NCBI RefSeq assembly: GCF_014879935.1
Contig: NZ_JACSRD010000179.1
Coordinates: forward strand, 1 to 64,000
DNA: 64,000 bases
Direction of reading: 5' to 3'
From: Prosthecobacter sp.
GTDB taxonomy: Bacteria; Verrucomicrobiota; Verrucomicrobiia; Verrucomicrobiales; Verrucomicrobiaceae
The notes under the pieces: model-generated
The model's database searches: none
What the model saw: the letters and a program-made list of their open reading frames with translations, nothing else
What the model was told of the DNA's origin: nothing
Position numbers and translations under genes: made by a program
Part shown: positions 1-9,595 of the stretch, piece by piece
How the letters are laid out: every line of letters starts with the position of its first letter
How positions within the stretch are numbered: the first letter of the stretch is position 1

Positions 1-3000
1 ATGGTGAGCGCGGGGGCCTGTGTCTCGGTTTCCGTGATGGGCGGCGAGGTAGGTGTGGCGCTGGCTTGATTGGAGTTGGCGCTTTCGCCGCCTGCGTTCA
101 CGGCGGTGACGACGTAGTAGTAAATGGTGTCGTTGGTGAGGCCGGTGTCGATGTGGTTGGTGGCGACAATGCCGGTGGCGACGGTCGAATAAGGGCCGCC
201 ATTGGTGGTGCTGCGCTTCACGTTGTAGCTAGTGGCTCCGGCGACGCTGTTCCAGGTCAATCCGACCTGCATGTGGCCTGCGGTGGCGGCGAGGCCCGTG
301 GGAGCGGCTGGCAAAGCATCGGCTCCGTAGAACTCGACTTCCGCGACGTTGCAGAAGCCGCCGTCGGGCGAGAGATAGCGCACATAGCGGAAGCCGTTCG
401 GATGGCTGACGAGTTGCGTGGTAAGGACGTCGGCTGCGGGTGCTCCGACGATGGTGTGAAGGGTGACGGCATCGCTGAAGTCCGCGTTGTTCGCTCCTTG
501 GAACTTGCCGCCAGTCATGCGTCCTACAGCCCAGGCGGCGCGTGGTGCATAACGGATGGCGGCGATGAGTTTGCTGGCACCGGCTCCGAGGTCGAGACCA
601 GCCCAGGCTCCGTTTGCTTCGAGCGCATCGAAGGAGGTGTTGAGGTTGCCATCAAACACGGCGGCGCGGGTGGCATTGGGGTCGTTGTTCCATGAGCCGG
701 TGGTGCCGATCACCGTGCCGGTGAACTTCGGCGGCAGCGGTATGGCGCTCACGGGCGTGGAGTCGGCGCTGTTGCCGGAGGGGTGGAGGGCGCTGATGGC
801 GTAGTAGTAGAGCGTGAAGTTCGCGGCGCTGGTGTCGGTGTATCCAGTGCCGGGAAGATTCGCCGCGATGGTGGTGAAGGGGCCAGCGGGTGAGCTGCCG
901 CGTTTCAAATCGTAGCCCGTCGCACCACTGACACTGTTCCAAGCGAGAACGACCTGCGCATTGCCAGCGGTGGCGGTGAATCCTGCGGGCACCGGCGTGA
1001 ACGGTGTGGCACTGGCCGGTGCGGAGTCCGCACTTTCACCACTGCCTGTCACTGCGGAGACGACATAGTGATAGGTGATGCCGTTCGTCAGGCCGGTGTC
1101 GGTGAAGGTGTTGGTCAGCACGTTCGAGGCGATGGTTGCATACGATCCGCCGCTCACGGTGGCGCGTTTGACGTTGTAGCCGGTGGCTCCGGCGGAGGGC
1201 AGCCACGTCAAGGCGACCTGCGCATTGCCAGCCATTGCCGCCAGGTTCAGCGGCACGGGCGAGGATGCCGTCGTGCCGAGGAAGACGACTTCCGCGACGT
1301 TGCAGAAGCCATTGTTCGGCGAAAGATAGCGCACATAGCGGAAGGCGGTGTTGTTGGTGATGAGGTGCGATGTGAGAACGCCGGCGACGGGTGGCTGCTC
1401 GGCCACGGTGTGAAGCGTGACAGCATCGCTGAAGTCGGCGTTGTTGGCTCCTTGCAGCAGGCCGCCGAGCATGCGCCACTCATGGAATTGACGCGGTGCG
1501 TAGCGCACCTCGGTGATGATGCGGCTATTGCCCGCGCCGAGGTCGAGCCCGGCCCAGGCTCCGTTTCCTTCGAGCGCATCGTAGTAGGTGTTCAAGTTTC
1601 CGTCGAAGACCGCGGCTTTGGTCGTGTTGGGATCGTTGTTCCATGATCCATTCGTGCCGATGACGGTGTCCGCGAGTGGTTCGCTCGGGACACTGGTCGC
1701 AGGCGTGACGAGATTGGTGCTGGGAACGGTTTCTTCCTCGAAGCCGGGGCCGCTCCAGAGCATCTGGACTCGCGCACCGCCGCCGTCCTCACGGTGGTCC
1801 ACGCGCAGGTCGTGCAGGGAGTTTCCAGTCAGCGTGAGATTGGCAGTGACTGCTGCCGGATCGTAGGCCCAGCGGTCGATCACGAGGCTGCCGTTCACCC
1901 ACACGCGGATGCCATCATCAGCAAAGAACTTCAGCGTGTAGTTGCCTGCGTCACGCGTGAGCAGCCGTCCGCGCCAGCGGGTGCTGAAGTTGTCCGCCAC
2001 CATGCCTGTCACCGGAGCTGCGGCACCCCAGACGGCGTTCAGCGTTGTCTCCACGCGTGAGAGGAAGAGGCTGGTGAAGTCCGCCGCATTGAAATACTGC
2101 GCATAGAGGCCGTGCTGGCCGGGACTGAACACAGACACGACAACGGCGCTGGAGGTGGTCGCACCGTCTCCGTCATCATCCACCGCGCGGGCGGTGATGT
2201 GGTAGGTGCCCGCTGTGTAGCCCGTCCATGAGAAAACATACGGCGCGGTGGTGTCTTCGCCGATTTTCAGGCCGTTCGCATAAAACTCGACCTTGGTGAT
2301 GGTGCCGTCGGAATCGCTCGCCGTGGCGCTCAGGTTGGCGTTGGCACCGATGGTCGGAAACTCGGGCGAGACGCCGGTCAGCGCGATGATTGGGAGCTGG
2401 TTGCCATTGTCGGGAGCCAGCTCGCTGATGTCCACATAGCAGAGCTTTGCATTCGCCGCACCGGCAGCGGGTGCGATGGTGAGCAGTCCGTTGGTGACGG
2501 TGACGGTGGCCGTGGCTTCGTAAAAGTTCTGTCCCGCAGGCAGGCCATTGGTGAGAGCCACGCCATTTGCGCTCACTGATTGGACACCATCGGTGGCTGT
2601 TGCATCACCAGCGACGACGTGGACCGAGTAGGTGCTGTTTGGCAGCGCGATGCTCCATGAACTCGTGACATCGCCGCCCCCGTGATCCTTCTGCATGTGA
2701 ACGAGCGTGTCGTAGCGCTTGTCGGCGTTGGCATTGCGCTCGCGCGCATCCGCCGTGTTGTCGCGGCTCCAGCCGTAGGTCATGCCGTTGCCACGCGCTG
2801 CATACGGCAGACCCGAGTCGGCCACATAGCCGGAAGGCACTGCTGCGGCGGCAGTTTGGAAGTTGATCTTTGCCCGCACGAGTCCGGGCAGCTCGGTGAC
2901 ATTGATGGTCACGCTGGCGCTATCAGCGGAGTTGTTCACGGCGTCGTAAGCTCGTGCGAAAAGCGTGTGCGTGCCCTGGGCGATGTCGCTGTAGGAGAAA

Positions 3001-6000
3001 GTGTAGGGCGCAGTGGTGTCCTCGCTGACTTTGGTGGCACCATCGAAGAACTCGACACGCACGATGCCGTCGGCATCGGTCGCGGTGGCGGCGAGTGCGA
3101 CGGGATTGGGCGTGATCACGTTGGCTCCATTCAGCGGCGAAGTGAGCACCACGACGGGAGGATCGTTGGCCGGGATGCTGTTGATCCAGTCGGTGATCAA
3201 CTGCACGCCGACTTCGTCAACGAGATTGCGTCCGATGGGCGGCATCTGGTTGGCACCCACGCGATCAATGCGGTGATGCATCATCGAGCGGCTGGTAGAT
3301 TGCGGCACGATGACGCGCGGGTTCACGAGGCCGAGCGTGGTGCCCACGGAGCCGTAAATGATGCCCTGATTCGCCAGCGGCGTGTCGTATCGCGCATCCC
3401 AGAGGGCGGGCACACCGCCGGGGCGGTGGCAGTTCGCGCAGTTCGTGTCGATGTAGCTGCGGGCGCGTTTTTCGAGCGATTCGCTGGTCTGGTTCACATG
3501 CGCGAGCTTCTCATAGGTCGGGATGGTGGCCTCGTTGAGCGTGGTGTTGAACATGCCGACATGGTTGAAGGCACGCAGTTGATTGTCCGTCACGCCGGTG
3601 GCGGTGTAGGCGTGGTCTTTGTTAAACTGCCGCGTGTTCGGCCCGATGAAGCCCCCGCCCGCGTTGTTGTTGTGACACGTCGTGCAGTCCGTGCGTCCGG
3701 GGTAATACCAGGGCTGGAGGCGCGTCGTTTGCAGCTCAATGGTGCCGGTGGCAGCCAGGCCGTTGTCATGCGCATTCATCGCGATGCCAAAATATAGCGT
3801 GGCAGGCATGACGATGGTCCGGCGGCTGTATTCGACCCAGTTCGCACCATCGGCGCTGGTGTAGCTGATGAAGGTGTTGCCCTTGCGGGCCATCCGTAGC
3901 CAGCCGTTGGGATAGCTCACGAGATGCGTTCCTGCCGCTGGATAGGTGGCCGTGGTGTTGCCGCCTGCGGTGGTGCGGTAGTGATCTTCATAACCGCTCG
4001 TGTTGGCTCCACGCCCGGCATTGCTGGCCCAGGCGAAGATGAAGTAATGCGGCGAGTTCGCGGCCAAAGACTCGCGCGCCATGAGGCCGAACTTGGAATA
4101 AAGCACCGCCGGAGTGAAGGAGGTGGCCTTCATGCTGATGTCAAAGTCGCCTGTGCGCTGCTGATGCGCGAAGTGAAACTGGTCGCTCGTGCCCCAGATG
4201 TCCGCGCCGCCGCCAGTGAGCGTGAGCGTGTTTCCATTCACCGTGGTGCTGCCTGCGACGCCGGGGTTGCCGATGTCTGTCGGTGTGAAGGTGCCGACGG
4301 ATGGGATGGTGATGGGCACCACTTCGGTGACACCTTCATTGATGAGATCGGCATCGCTGTTGTCCGCACGCCAGCGGTAAGTCGCGCCATAAGAGCCGCC
4401 GCTGGCCATTTTCACCAAAACACGAGTTTCCAGCCGTTTGCGGATCGCAGGGTTGGTTTCGTCCGTCGCCAGATCGAAGTGCTTCATCGCGATGCTGCCT
4501 GCGGGGAAGCTCCAGTCGCCGGTGGCATTGAATCCGATGGTCGAACCCGTGGGCACCGTGAGCCAGCGTGATTTGATCGCCTTGTCCGACCAAAACGGCG
4601 CGTTGATGGTGTAAGGGATGAGTTTGTCGGAAGGCACGAAGTTCGCTACATCGCTGAGCAGGCCCGTGGCGCTCAGTGTGGCGGGCAAAGGCGTGCTGGG
4701 AGCCGATCCGCGCTCCAGTTTCAGAATCTTGCCTTCGGTGCTGCTCAGGCGGCAGATATACACTTCGCCATCGCTATCCACGCCCCAGCTCGAAATGCCG
4801 ATGTAGCTGCGTCCGCTGTCTGGACCGGGACCGGTGGGGACGGTGGTGAGCAACGTCTTCGTGGCCGGCGTGGTGCCTTCATTCATCGCCCACACCTTGT
4901 TCACCACATTGTCGGCGAAGAGATACTTCCCCTGAAGCTCTGGAAAGGCCGCGCCGCGATAGACATAACCGCCGATGATGGCGCTGCCCTCGCTGTGAGT
5001 GTAGTCGAGCACCGGGCGCTTGTTCACGCCGATGTATGGCGGCGTCATGTCACCGTTGTAGCCTTCTTTTTGCGGCCACTGGAAGTTCACGCCGCTGGTC
5101 TCGGTCGGTTCGATGATGTCCACCTCCTCGCGATCACCCGCGCCCACATCCGCGATGTAGGTGCGCCCCGTCACCGCATCGTGCGTCATGCGGTGCGGAC
5201 TGCGCAGGCCGATGGCGAAGGTTTCTTCATTCACACCTGATTGCCCGACGAATGGATTGTTGTTCGGGATGAAGTAGTTCTGCGTCGTCACGCCCGTGGG
5301 CACGCGAATGGGCGCATGGCTGACGTTTCCACCGCGCTTGTCCACATCCACGCGGAAGACGCCGCCCAGCAGCGGCCCGGTGATGGACTGCGCATTGGCC
5401 GAGTTGGTGTCATCGCCATTGCTCCAGTAGAGAAAGCCGTTCACAGGATGGAAAAACATGCCGCTGCCGTTGTGCCAGGTGTTCGTCGCCGCCTGATCCA
5501 TGATGACGACCTCCGAGCCCGCCAATGCGACGCCGTTCGCATCCAGCTCGAAGCGCGAGATGCGGTCCCGCATGTTCGGAATCGTGTTGTTGGGTCGCGT
5601 CGTTGGACTGCCCACCACCGTGCCCGGCGGCACCCATTCGTAATAGACGTAGATGTAGCGGTTCGTGCCCGGAGCACCTCCGAGGTCAAACTGCGGATGA
5701 AACACGAGGTTCATCAAGCCCGCGTCATCCCAGCCCTGGCACTGGTTGGAGATGTCCAGCACGAGGGTCTTCGTGGCCGTGGTGCTTGCCTTGTCGAAGA
5801 GATAAACGGCCCCTTCACGCTGCCACACCATCATCTTGTTCTGTCCCGGCACTTGAAGGATGCCCGTGGGATTGATGAAGGTGAGGTTCGGATACGCATC
5901 CACCGCCGTGAACGACCCGACCGTCGGCGGCGTCGCCGGAAAAGCATTGTCGAAGTAAGGCCCGACTGCTGGCTTGGTGGCGAGTCCGTAGGATTGGGCG

Positions 6001-6104
6001 TGAGCAAGTGCCGGAATAAAGGCAGCAGCAGTCAGCATGACTGTCGCGACAATGCGGCGACATTTGGACAAGACTGCCAAGAGGGTGGTTGGACTCTGCT
6101 TCAT
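1..6104 (-). CDS. Giant secreted multidomain protein: glucose/sorbosone dehydrogenase-like propeller, diheme cytochrome, Ig, PA14, discoidin, FN3 (3' end outside window)
   Basis: The frame stays open from the ATG at 6104 to the left edge, so at least 2034 residues. A signal peptide (about 1-30) is followed by a PQQ-type glucose/sorbosone dehydrogenase propeller (about 35-470). Next comes a region like the SO2930/HNE_0200 diheme family, with heme motifs CTTCH at 807-811 and CANCH at 889-893. A concanavalin-like domain with LMARESL and an SxDGxxW motif sits between (about 560-800). Then follow an Ig-like domain, a malectin-like domain, a second Ig-like domain, PA14 (about 1325-1460), discoidin, two FN3, a second discoidin and a third FN3. 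Probably an exported sugar oxidase coupled to c-type heme and carrying carbohydrate-binding modules; this is inference. The start is chosen because MKxS(P/S)T recurs at the starts encoded at 9522 and 10776; an in-frame ATG also lies at 6116. The true C-terminus is unknown. Confidence 0.85.
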   Translation of the reverse strand, partial: MKQSPTTLLAVLSKCRRIVATVMLTAAAFIPALAHAQSYGLATKPAVGPYFDNAFPATPPTVGSFTAVDAYPNLTFINPTGILQVPGQNKMMVWQREGAVYLFDKASTTATKTLVLDISNQCQGWDDAGLMNLVFHPQFDLGGAPGTNRYIYVYYEWVPPGTVVGSPTTRPNNTIPNMRDRISRFELDANGVALAGSEVVIMDQAATNTWHNGSGMFFHPVNGFLYWSNGDDTNSANAQSITGPLLGGVFRVDVDKRGGNVSHAPIRVPTGVTTQNYFIPNNNPFVGQSGVNEETFAIGLRSPHRMTHDAVTGRTYIADVGAGDREEVDIIEPTETSGVNFQWPQKEGYNGDMTPPYIGVNKRPVLDYTHSEGSAIIGGYVYRGAAFPELQGKYLFADNVVNKVWAMNEGTTPATKTLLTTVPTGPGPDSGRSYIGISSWGVDSDGEVYICRLSSTEGKILKLERGSAPSTPLPATLSATGLLSDVANFVPSDKLIPYTINAPFWSDKAIKSRWLTVPTGSTIGFNATGDWSFPAGSIAMKHFDLATDETNPAIRKRLETRVLVKMASGGSYGATYRWRADNSDADLINEGVTEVVPITIPSVGTFTPTDIGNPGVAGSTTVNGNTLTLTGGGADIWGTSDQFHFAHQQRTGDFDISMKATSFTPAVLYSKFGLMARESLAANSPHYFIFAWASNAGRGANTSGYEDHYRTTAGGNTTATYPAAGTHLVSYPNGWLRMARKGNTFISYTSADGANWVEYSRRTIVMPATLYFGIAMNAHDNGLAATGTIELQTTRLQPWYYPGRTDCTTCHNNNAGGGFIGPNTRQFNKDHAYTATGVTDNQLRAFNHVGMFNTTLNEATIPTYEKLAHVNQTSESLEKRARSYIDTNCANCHRPGGVPALWDARYDTPLANQGIIYGSVGTTLGLVNPRVIVPQSTSRSMMHHRIDRVGANQMPPIGRNLVDEVGVQLITDWINSIPANDPPVVVLTSPLNGANVITPNPVALAATATDADGIVRVEFFDGATKVSEDTTAPYTFSYSDIAQGTHTLFARAYDAVNNSADSASVTINVTELPGLVRAKINFQTAAAAVPSGYVADSGLPYAARGNGMTYGWSRDNTADARERNANADKRYDTLVHMQKDHGGGDVTSSWSIALPNSTYSVHVVAGDATATDGVQSVSANGVALTNGLPAGQNFYEATATVTVTNGLLTIAPAAGAANAKLCYVDISELAPDNGNQLPIIALTGVSPEFPTIGANANLSATASDSDGTITKVEFYANGLKIGEDTTAPYVFSWTGYTAGTYHITARAVDDDGDGATTSSAVVVSVFSPGQHGLYAQYFNAADFTSLFLSRVETTLNAVWGAAAPVTGMVADNFSTRWRGRLLTRDAGNYTLKFFADDGIRVWVNGSLVIDRWAYDPAAVTANLTLTGNSLHDLRVDHREDGGGARVQMLWSGPGFEEETVPSTNLVTPATSVPSEPLADTVIGTNGSWNNDPNTTKAAVFDGNLNTYYDALEGNGAWAGLDLGAGNSRIITEVRYAPRQFHEWRMLGGLLQGANNADFSDAVTLHTVAEQPPVAGVLTSHLITNNTAFRYVRYLSPNNGFCNVAEVVFLGTTASSPVPLNLAAMAGNAQVALTWLPSAGATGYNVKRATVSGGSYATIASNVLTNTFTDTGLTNGITYHYVVSAVTGSGESADSAPASATPFTPVPAGFTATAGNAQVVLAWNSVSGATGYDLKRGSSPAGPFTTIAANLPGTGYTDTSAANFTLYYYAISALHPSGNSADSTPVSAIPLPPKFTGTVIGTTGSWNNDPNATRAAVFDGNLNTSFDALEANGAWAGLDLGAGASKLIAAIRYAPRAAWAVGRMTGGKFQGANNADFSDAVTLHTIVGAPAADVLTTQLVSHPNGFRYVRYLSPDGGFCNVAEVEFYGADALPAAPTGLAATAGHMQVGLTWNSVAGATSYNVKRSTTNGGPYSTVATGIVATNHIDTGLTNDTIYYYVVTAVNAGGESANSNQASATPTSPPITETETQAPALT

Positions 6105-6141
6105 GGTTGAGGCCATGATCTAACCAACACATGCCATTCAC

Positions 6142-6173
6142 GTCGAGGTTCGAGCCATGGCACTTTAGTCCTG
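6142..6173 (-). promoter_or_regulatory. Conserved leader motif, copy 1
   Basis: A 32-bp sequence, on the plus strand starting GTCGAGGTTCG and ending CACTTTAGTCCTG, occurs 38 nt before the ATG at 6104. It recurs with two to four mismatches at 9560-9591 and 10832-10863, each time upstream of an exported protein. It may be a promoter or 5'-UTR element. In coding orientation it contains TAAAGT, a possible -10, but no convincing -35 was found. Confidence 0.5.
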
Positions 6174-6177
6174 CGGA

Positions 6178-6247
6178 GAGTATTCCCGGGCTTTAGCCCG
6201 ATCTGCCTCCGCGCGTCACGTTGGCGGGCTAAAGCCCGGGAATACTC
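6178..6247. repeat. REP pair A/B (inverted RAYT-associated palindromes)
   Basis: Two 23-bp units (6178-6200 and 6225-6247) are perfect inverted copies of each other: GAGTATTCCCGGGCTTTAG plus CCCG, and its reverse complement. Each contains the palindrome CGGGCT-TT-AGCCCG. The 24-nt spacer resembles that of the next pair. It lies between the giant secreted-protein gene and the RAYT gene. Confidence 0.9.
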
Positions 6248-6300
6248 TTTTCAGATCGTTCGATTCGAGTGAAGACGCACGGCACAAACTGCCGCACTGG

Positions 6301-6371
6301 AGTGTAGTCTCGGGCTTCAGCCCGTCTTGGCTCCGAACCGTGCGTTGACGGGCTAAAGCCCGGGAATACTC
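6301..6371. repeat. REP pair C/D
   Basis: A degenerate left unit contains CGGGCTTCAGCCCG at 6311-6324. The intact inverted right unit lies at 6349-6371 and ends 7 nt before the RAYT start codon. The spacer is similar in sequence to that of the pair at 6178-6247, suggesting duplication of the whole bipartite element. Confidence 0.85.
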
Positions 6372-6378
6372 TCCTTCA

Positions 6379-7050
6379 ATGAGCTTCAAGCCGTTCAATC
6401 CGAACGCCAAGTTGCGCATCACACGGCAAAATCTTCCGCACTGGCGGCAAGACGGCACGACCTACTTCGTGACCAGCCGCTTAGCCGATTCACTTCCCAA
6501 ATACATCGCGGACGACTGGCGCGGAAAGCGTGACGAATGGCTCGCTCAACACGGCGCGACCTGTGTGGACGATCTGGCCGAAGAACTCCGGCTCGACTAC
6601 CAACGCCTGTTCACGGACAAGTTTCACGACCTCATCGACGCAGGTCACGGTGAGTGTTTTCTCGCCCGGCGCGATTGAGCGGACGTTTTGATCAGCAAAA
6701 TGATCGAGGGCCACGCGACCTGCTTTCAACTCGGTGCGTGGTGCGTCATGCCGAATCATTTTCACGCCGTTGTGGAGCCTGCGAAGGGATCGGTGCTGGG
6801 CGAAATCGTGCAGCACTGGAAAGGCGGCAGCAGTTTCACGATCAACCGCTTGCTGGGCCGCTCTGGCAGCCTGTGGGTGAAGGAACCCTTCGATCACATC
6901 ATCCGCAACGAACTGCAATGGCGGCGGCTGACCGAGTATGTGGCGGACAATCCAAAGAAGGCTCATCTGAAGTCCGGCTATGTGCTGGGTTTCGGCGCGA
7001 AGGTCGGCCTGTCTCGTGAAGAGATATTGGAGAGTATTCGCGGGCTTTAG
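6379..7050 (+). pseudogene. REP-associated tyrosine transposase (RAYT, Y1/IS200-like), interrupted by an in-frame stop
   Basis: Two same-frame segments, 6379-6678 and 6688-7050, are separated by a single TGA at 6676-6678. The first carries the RAYT-type start of the domain (TTYFVTSRLADSLP). The second has the HUH motif MPNHFHAVV and the nucleophile-region motif YVADNPKKAHL. If the TGA is read through, the protein is 223 residues, a normal RAYT size. RAYTs are single-copy HUH nucleases thought to move REP palindromes, and this one is flanked on both sides by such repeats. Its own stop codon (TAG, 7048-7050) lies inside repeat unit E. Either a recent pseudogene or, less likely, a readthrough gene. 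The catalytic residues look intact, so decay is recent. Confidence 0.85.
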
Positions 7051-7154
7051 CCCGTCAGTGCGTGACGAGGTCATGAACACATCGAAGTCTGCTCGCAAAC
7101 CTCGGAGCCGCTGGTGTCAGCGATGCATTTTCGGGCTAAAGCCCGTGATTACTC
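7032..7154. repeat. REP pair E/F
   Basis: Units at 7032-7054 and 7132-7154 are inverted around a 77-nt spacer. The whole 123-bp element has the same length as, and a spacer similar to, the pair at 9596-9718. Unit E provides the stop codon of the RAYT gene. Unit F encodes the last residues of the beta-strand-repeat protein on the opposite strand. Confidence 0.9.
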
Positions 7155-9522
7155 TCCTCCGACGCGCCAACAATCCCACGACCCCGATCATCGCCAGCAT
7201 GGCCCGTGAAGGCTCCGGCACGCCCAGGATGCTGATGCTGCCCTGGGTGTAGAGATTGCTCGTGTCCACATACGTTCCCGAAGAGAGAGTGAGGGCCGAG
7301 TAGTCCACGTTCCAAGTGCCGGTGCGCGTGCTCAGACCCGTCCAATCAATCACTTTGAAGATATCACCAGCGGTGAAGGTGAGCGCGTTGGGGTTATTCA
7401 GTATCAGGGTAGCCCCGCTGGTGATGTCCAGCCTGCCAAAGAGCCTCAGCATATCTGCCGCGGCCTGATTGCCGGTCATGTCCGTGCCTGTGGTGGACCA
7501 GAGGTCCAGTGAGAGAAAGCTGCTGCCCCCAAGAACTGTGCTGCCGGTGCTGGAGGTGGTCACGGAGAAGTCTGAACCCGACGAAGCACCGATGGCTCCG
7601 ACTTGGAGCGTGCCGTTGAGATAGACATAGTTGTTGGCGCTTGCCGTCACACTGCCATCACCGGCGAGCGTGCCGCTAGCAGCCACCGTCACCGTGCCGC
7701 TGCCCGTGCCGGAGCCTGTGGTGTTATTCACCTCCAGAGTGCCCGCATTGATGGTCGTGCCGCCGCTATAGGTGTTGGCGGCAGTGAACTGCAAGGTGCC
7801 CGCGCCTGCCTTGGTGAGCGCTCCGCTGCCCCAGTAGTCGCCAGAGCCATCGCGCAGCGGGTTGCTGACGATTAAATCCGCCGCGCTGCTGCCCGTGGCA
7901 TCGGCCACGGTGACGAGCATGTTGTTGCCGCCCGCGATGTGATTGGCCTTGCCGTTCGAGGAGCTGATCGTCGAGGCCGCGCTGCCACCGACGGTGATGT
8001 TGCCGAGGAACTCGTAGCCTTCGTAGTTGCCGCCGTCGCTGCTGGTTTGATTCAAAGTGCCGCCATTCAGCGTGACGTGGCCGAGGACATTGAAGCGGCT
8101 GCTTTGCATCGCTCCACCGTTGAGGACTACCTGCGGGAGCCCGCCCGCAGTCGCTCCTCCACCCGCGAAGATGTTGTTGTTGGTGAAATCCAGCGTCGCG
8201 CCGCTGTTCACGGTGATGGTGCGGCTCCCGGCGTTGGCACCGAGAGTGCCCGTGGCGAGGTAACCATTGCGGATGCCGTTGGCACGCAGGGTGCCCGTAT
8301 TCACGGTGATATTACCAGTGAAGCTGTTGTCCACGTTGCTGAGGGTCAGCACGCCAGCCCCGTTCTTCGTCAAGCCGCCGTCCGTGGCGTTGTCACCGCC
8401 GAGGTTGGAATGCAGGAGCGCCTGGGAGATGGTGACGTTGAAACCGTTCGTGTCCACGACGGCACCGCCGTCGCGCACGTTCGCCAAGGTGAGACCGCCG
8501 AGGAAATCGGTCCTGTTGACCTGCGCCTGGAGCGTGCCGCCGTTGAAGTTGAACGTGGAAGCGCCCTTCACGCCCGTGCCGCCCGTCTCGCTGAAAACGC
8601 GGAGGGTGGAGAGCGTGCCGCCGTTGAGGTTGATGGTCGCGGTTCCGCCCGTGGCGGTGTCATAGCCCGAGGCCATGTTCACACCCGCGTGCCAGTCCTC
8701 GTTGTGAGCAGAATCCGTGGTCAGCGTGCCGCCGGTCAGTGTCACCGTGGCCACATTGCCGCCAGCGGAGCTGCCCGTGCCCACCGCCAGTGCCAGCCGG
8801 TTGTTGAAGCTGATCGAGCCGCCGCTGATGTTGAGATTGCCAGTCGCCGCCGAGCCGCCATGACCAAACTGGCCGCTGTTCGTGTAATCCCCGGCAACCG
8901 TGACCGTGCCTGCGTCTAGATTGACCGTGCCCACATCACCAATCGCGGTGCCAGCGATCAGACTGCCATTGACCTGCACCGTGCCTGAGGTGTTGATGTT
9001 CATCACGCCGGTCGCATGATCCCACCAGCCCGCACCCGCTCCCACCCGCAACTCGGCATTCACGCTGAGACTGCCCGTGCCGGTGCCGAAGTTGGTGAAG
9101 GCACCACCCGAGGCCGCTGTGTTGGCGAGGTTGTAAGTTCCCGTGCCATAAGAACCGCCACCGAGCAGCACCCAGCCGTAGGGCCAGCCGGTGTTCGTCA
9201 CGGTGAGAGTGCCCGCCGTGTGATCCAGGCGTCCGTTGTTATACCAGGTGCCGACTTGCAGCTCCGTGATGGTTCCGGCCGGGCTCCCTGAAATCGTGGC
9301 GATGTTTCCTGTGTTGGTGGTGATGAAAGCGCCCGCATTGTTCGGCACGACACCGCCGGTCCAGTTGGCACCCGTGTTCCAGTCATTGCTCGGGCCGTTG
9401 TTCAGCCAGTCCGCCGCCTGGGTGATGCCTGCAAGCGTTGCAAACAAGACGGCGAAGCCCGCTACAAGAGGCATGGGCAGGCGCATTGGACTTTGGGACA
9501 GAGTGGTGGAACTCGACTTCAT
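7117..9522 (-). CDS. PEP-CTERM protein with autotransporter-associated beta-strand repeats
   Basis: An exported 801-residue protein. The signal peptide (about 1-36, ending ITQAAD) is followed by Gly/Thr/Asn-rich beta-helical repeats, with recurring units such as GGTTINAGTLEVNN and KNGAGVLTLSNVDN that match the PATR repeat family. The C-terminus has the sorting signal VPEPSR, a hydrophobic stretch and ARRRR. PEP-CTERM proteins are processed by exosortase and linked to exopolysaccharide or the surface, so a surface-matrix role is inferred. The last 11 residues (VITGFSPKMHR) after the arginines are encoded by REP unit F, so the natural terminus was probably the arginine cluster. The start is the ATG at 9522, matching the MKxS(P/S)T starts of two neighbours; an ATG at 9534 is also in frame. 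Confidence 0.88.
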   Translation of the reverse strand: MKSSSTTLSQSPMRLPMPLVAGFAVLFATLAGITQAADWLNNGPSNDWNTGANWTGGVVPNNAGAFITTNTGNIATISGSPAGTITELQVGTWYNNGRLDHTAGTLTVTNTGWPYGWVLLGGGSYGTGTYNLANTAASGGAFTNFGTGTGSLSVNAELRVGAGAGWWDHATGVMNINTSGTVQVNGSLIAGTAIGDVGTVNLDAGTVTVAGDYTNSGQFGHGGSAATGNLNISGGSISFNNRLALAVGTGSSAGGNVATVTLTGGTLTTDSAHNEDWHAGVNMASGYDTATGGTATINLNGGTLSTLRVFSETGGTGVKGASTFNFNGGTLQAQVNRTDFLGGLTLANVRDGGAVVDTNGFNVTISQALLHSNLGGDNATDGGLTKNGAGVLTLSNVDNSFTGNITVNTGTLRANGIRNGYLATGTLGANAGSRTITVNSGATLDFTNNNIFAGGGATAGGLPQVVLNGGAMQSSRFNVLGHVTLNGGTLNQTSSDGGNYEGYEFLGNITVGGSAASTISSSNGKANHIAGGNNMLVTVADATGSSAADLIVSNPLRDGSGDYWGSGALTKAGAGTLQFTAANTYSGGTTINAGTLEVNNTTGSGTGSGTVTVAASGTLAGDGSVTASANNYVYLNGTLQVGAIGASSGSDFSVTTSSTGSTVLGGSSFLSLDLWSTTGTDMTGNQAAADMLRLFGRLDITSGATLILNNPNALTFTAGDIFKVIDWTGLSTRTGTWNVDYSALTLSSGTYVDTSNLYTQGSISILGVPEPSRAMLAMIGVVGLLARRRRVITGFSPKMHR

Positions 9523-9559
9523 GGTTGGGTCCATGATCAAACCAGCACATGGGATTTAC

Positions 9560-9591
9560 GTCGAGGTCCGAGGCATGGCACTTTAGTCCTG
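9560..9591 (-). promoter_or_regulatory. Conserved leader motif, copy 2
   Basis: This copy differs from the one at 6142-6173 at two positions and has identical 38-nt spacing to the start codon. Similarity extends on both sides, from the start codon through to an adjacent REP unit. Confidence 0.5.
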
Positions 9592-9595
9592 CGGA

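Noticed and set aside
2682-3797. A 371-codon plus-strand frame opposite the giant secreted-protein gene.
   Set aside because: The minus strand is open with recognisable heme and Ig motifs here; the plus-strand product has no motifs and starts mid-domain.
52-6104. The giant secreted gene as several separate genes.
   Set aside because: Translation from 6104 continues without a stop or frameshift to base 1, and domains follow each other in one frame.
6155-6175. TGGCAC-like sequence in the leader motif as a sigma-54 promoter on the plus strand.
   Set aside because: The GG and GC elements are two bases too far apart, and it points away from the genes it precedes.
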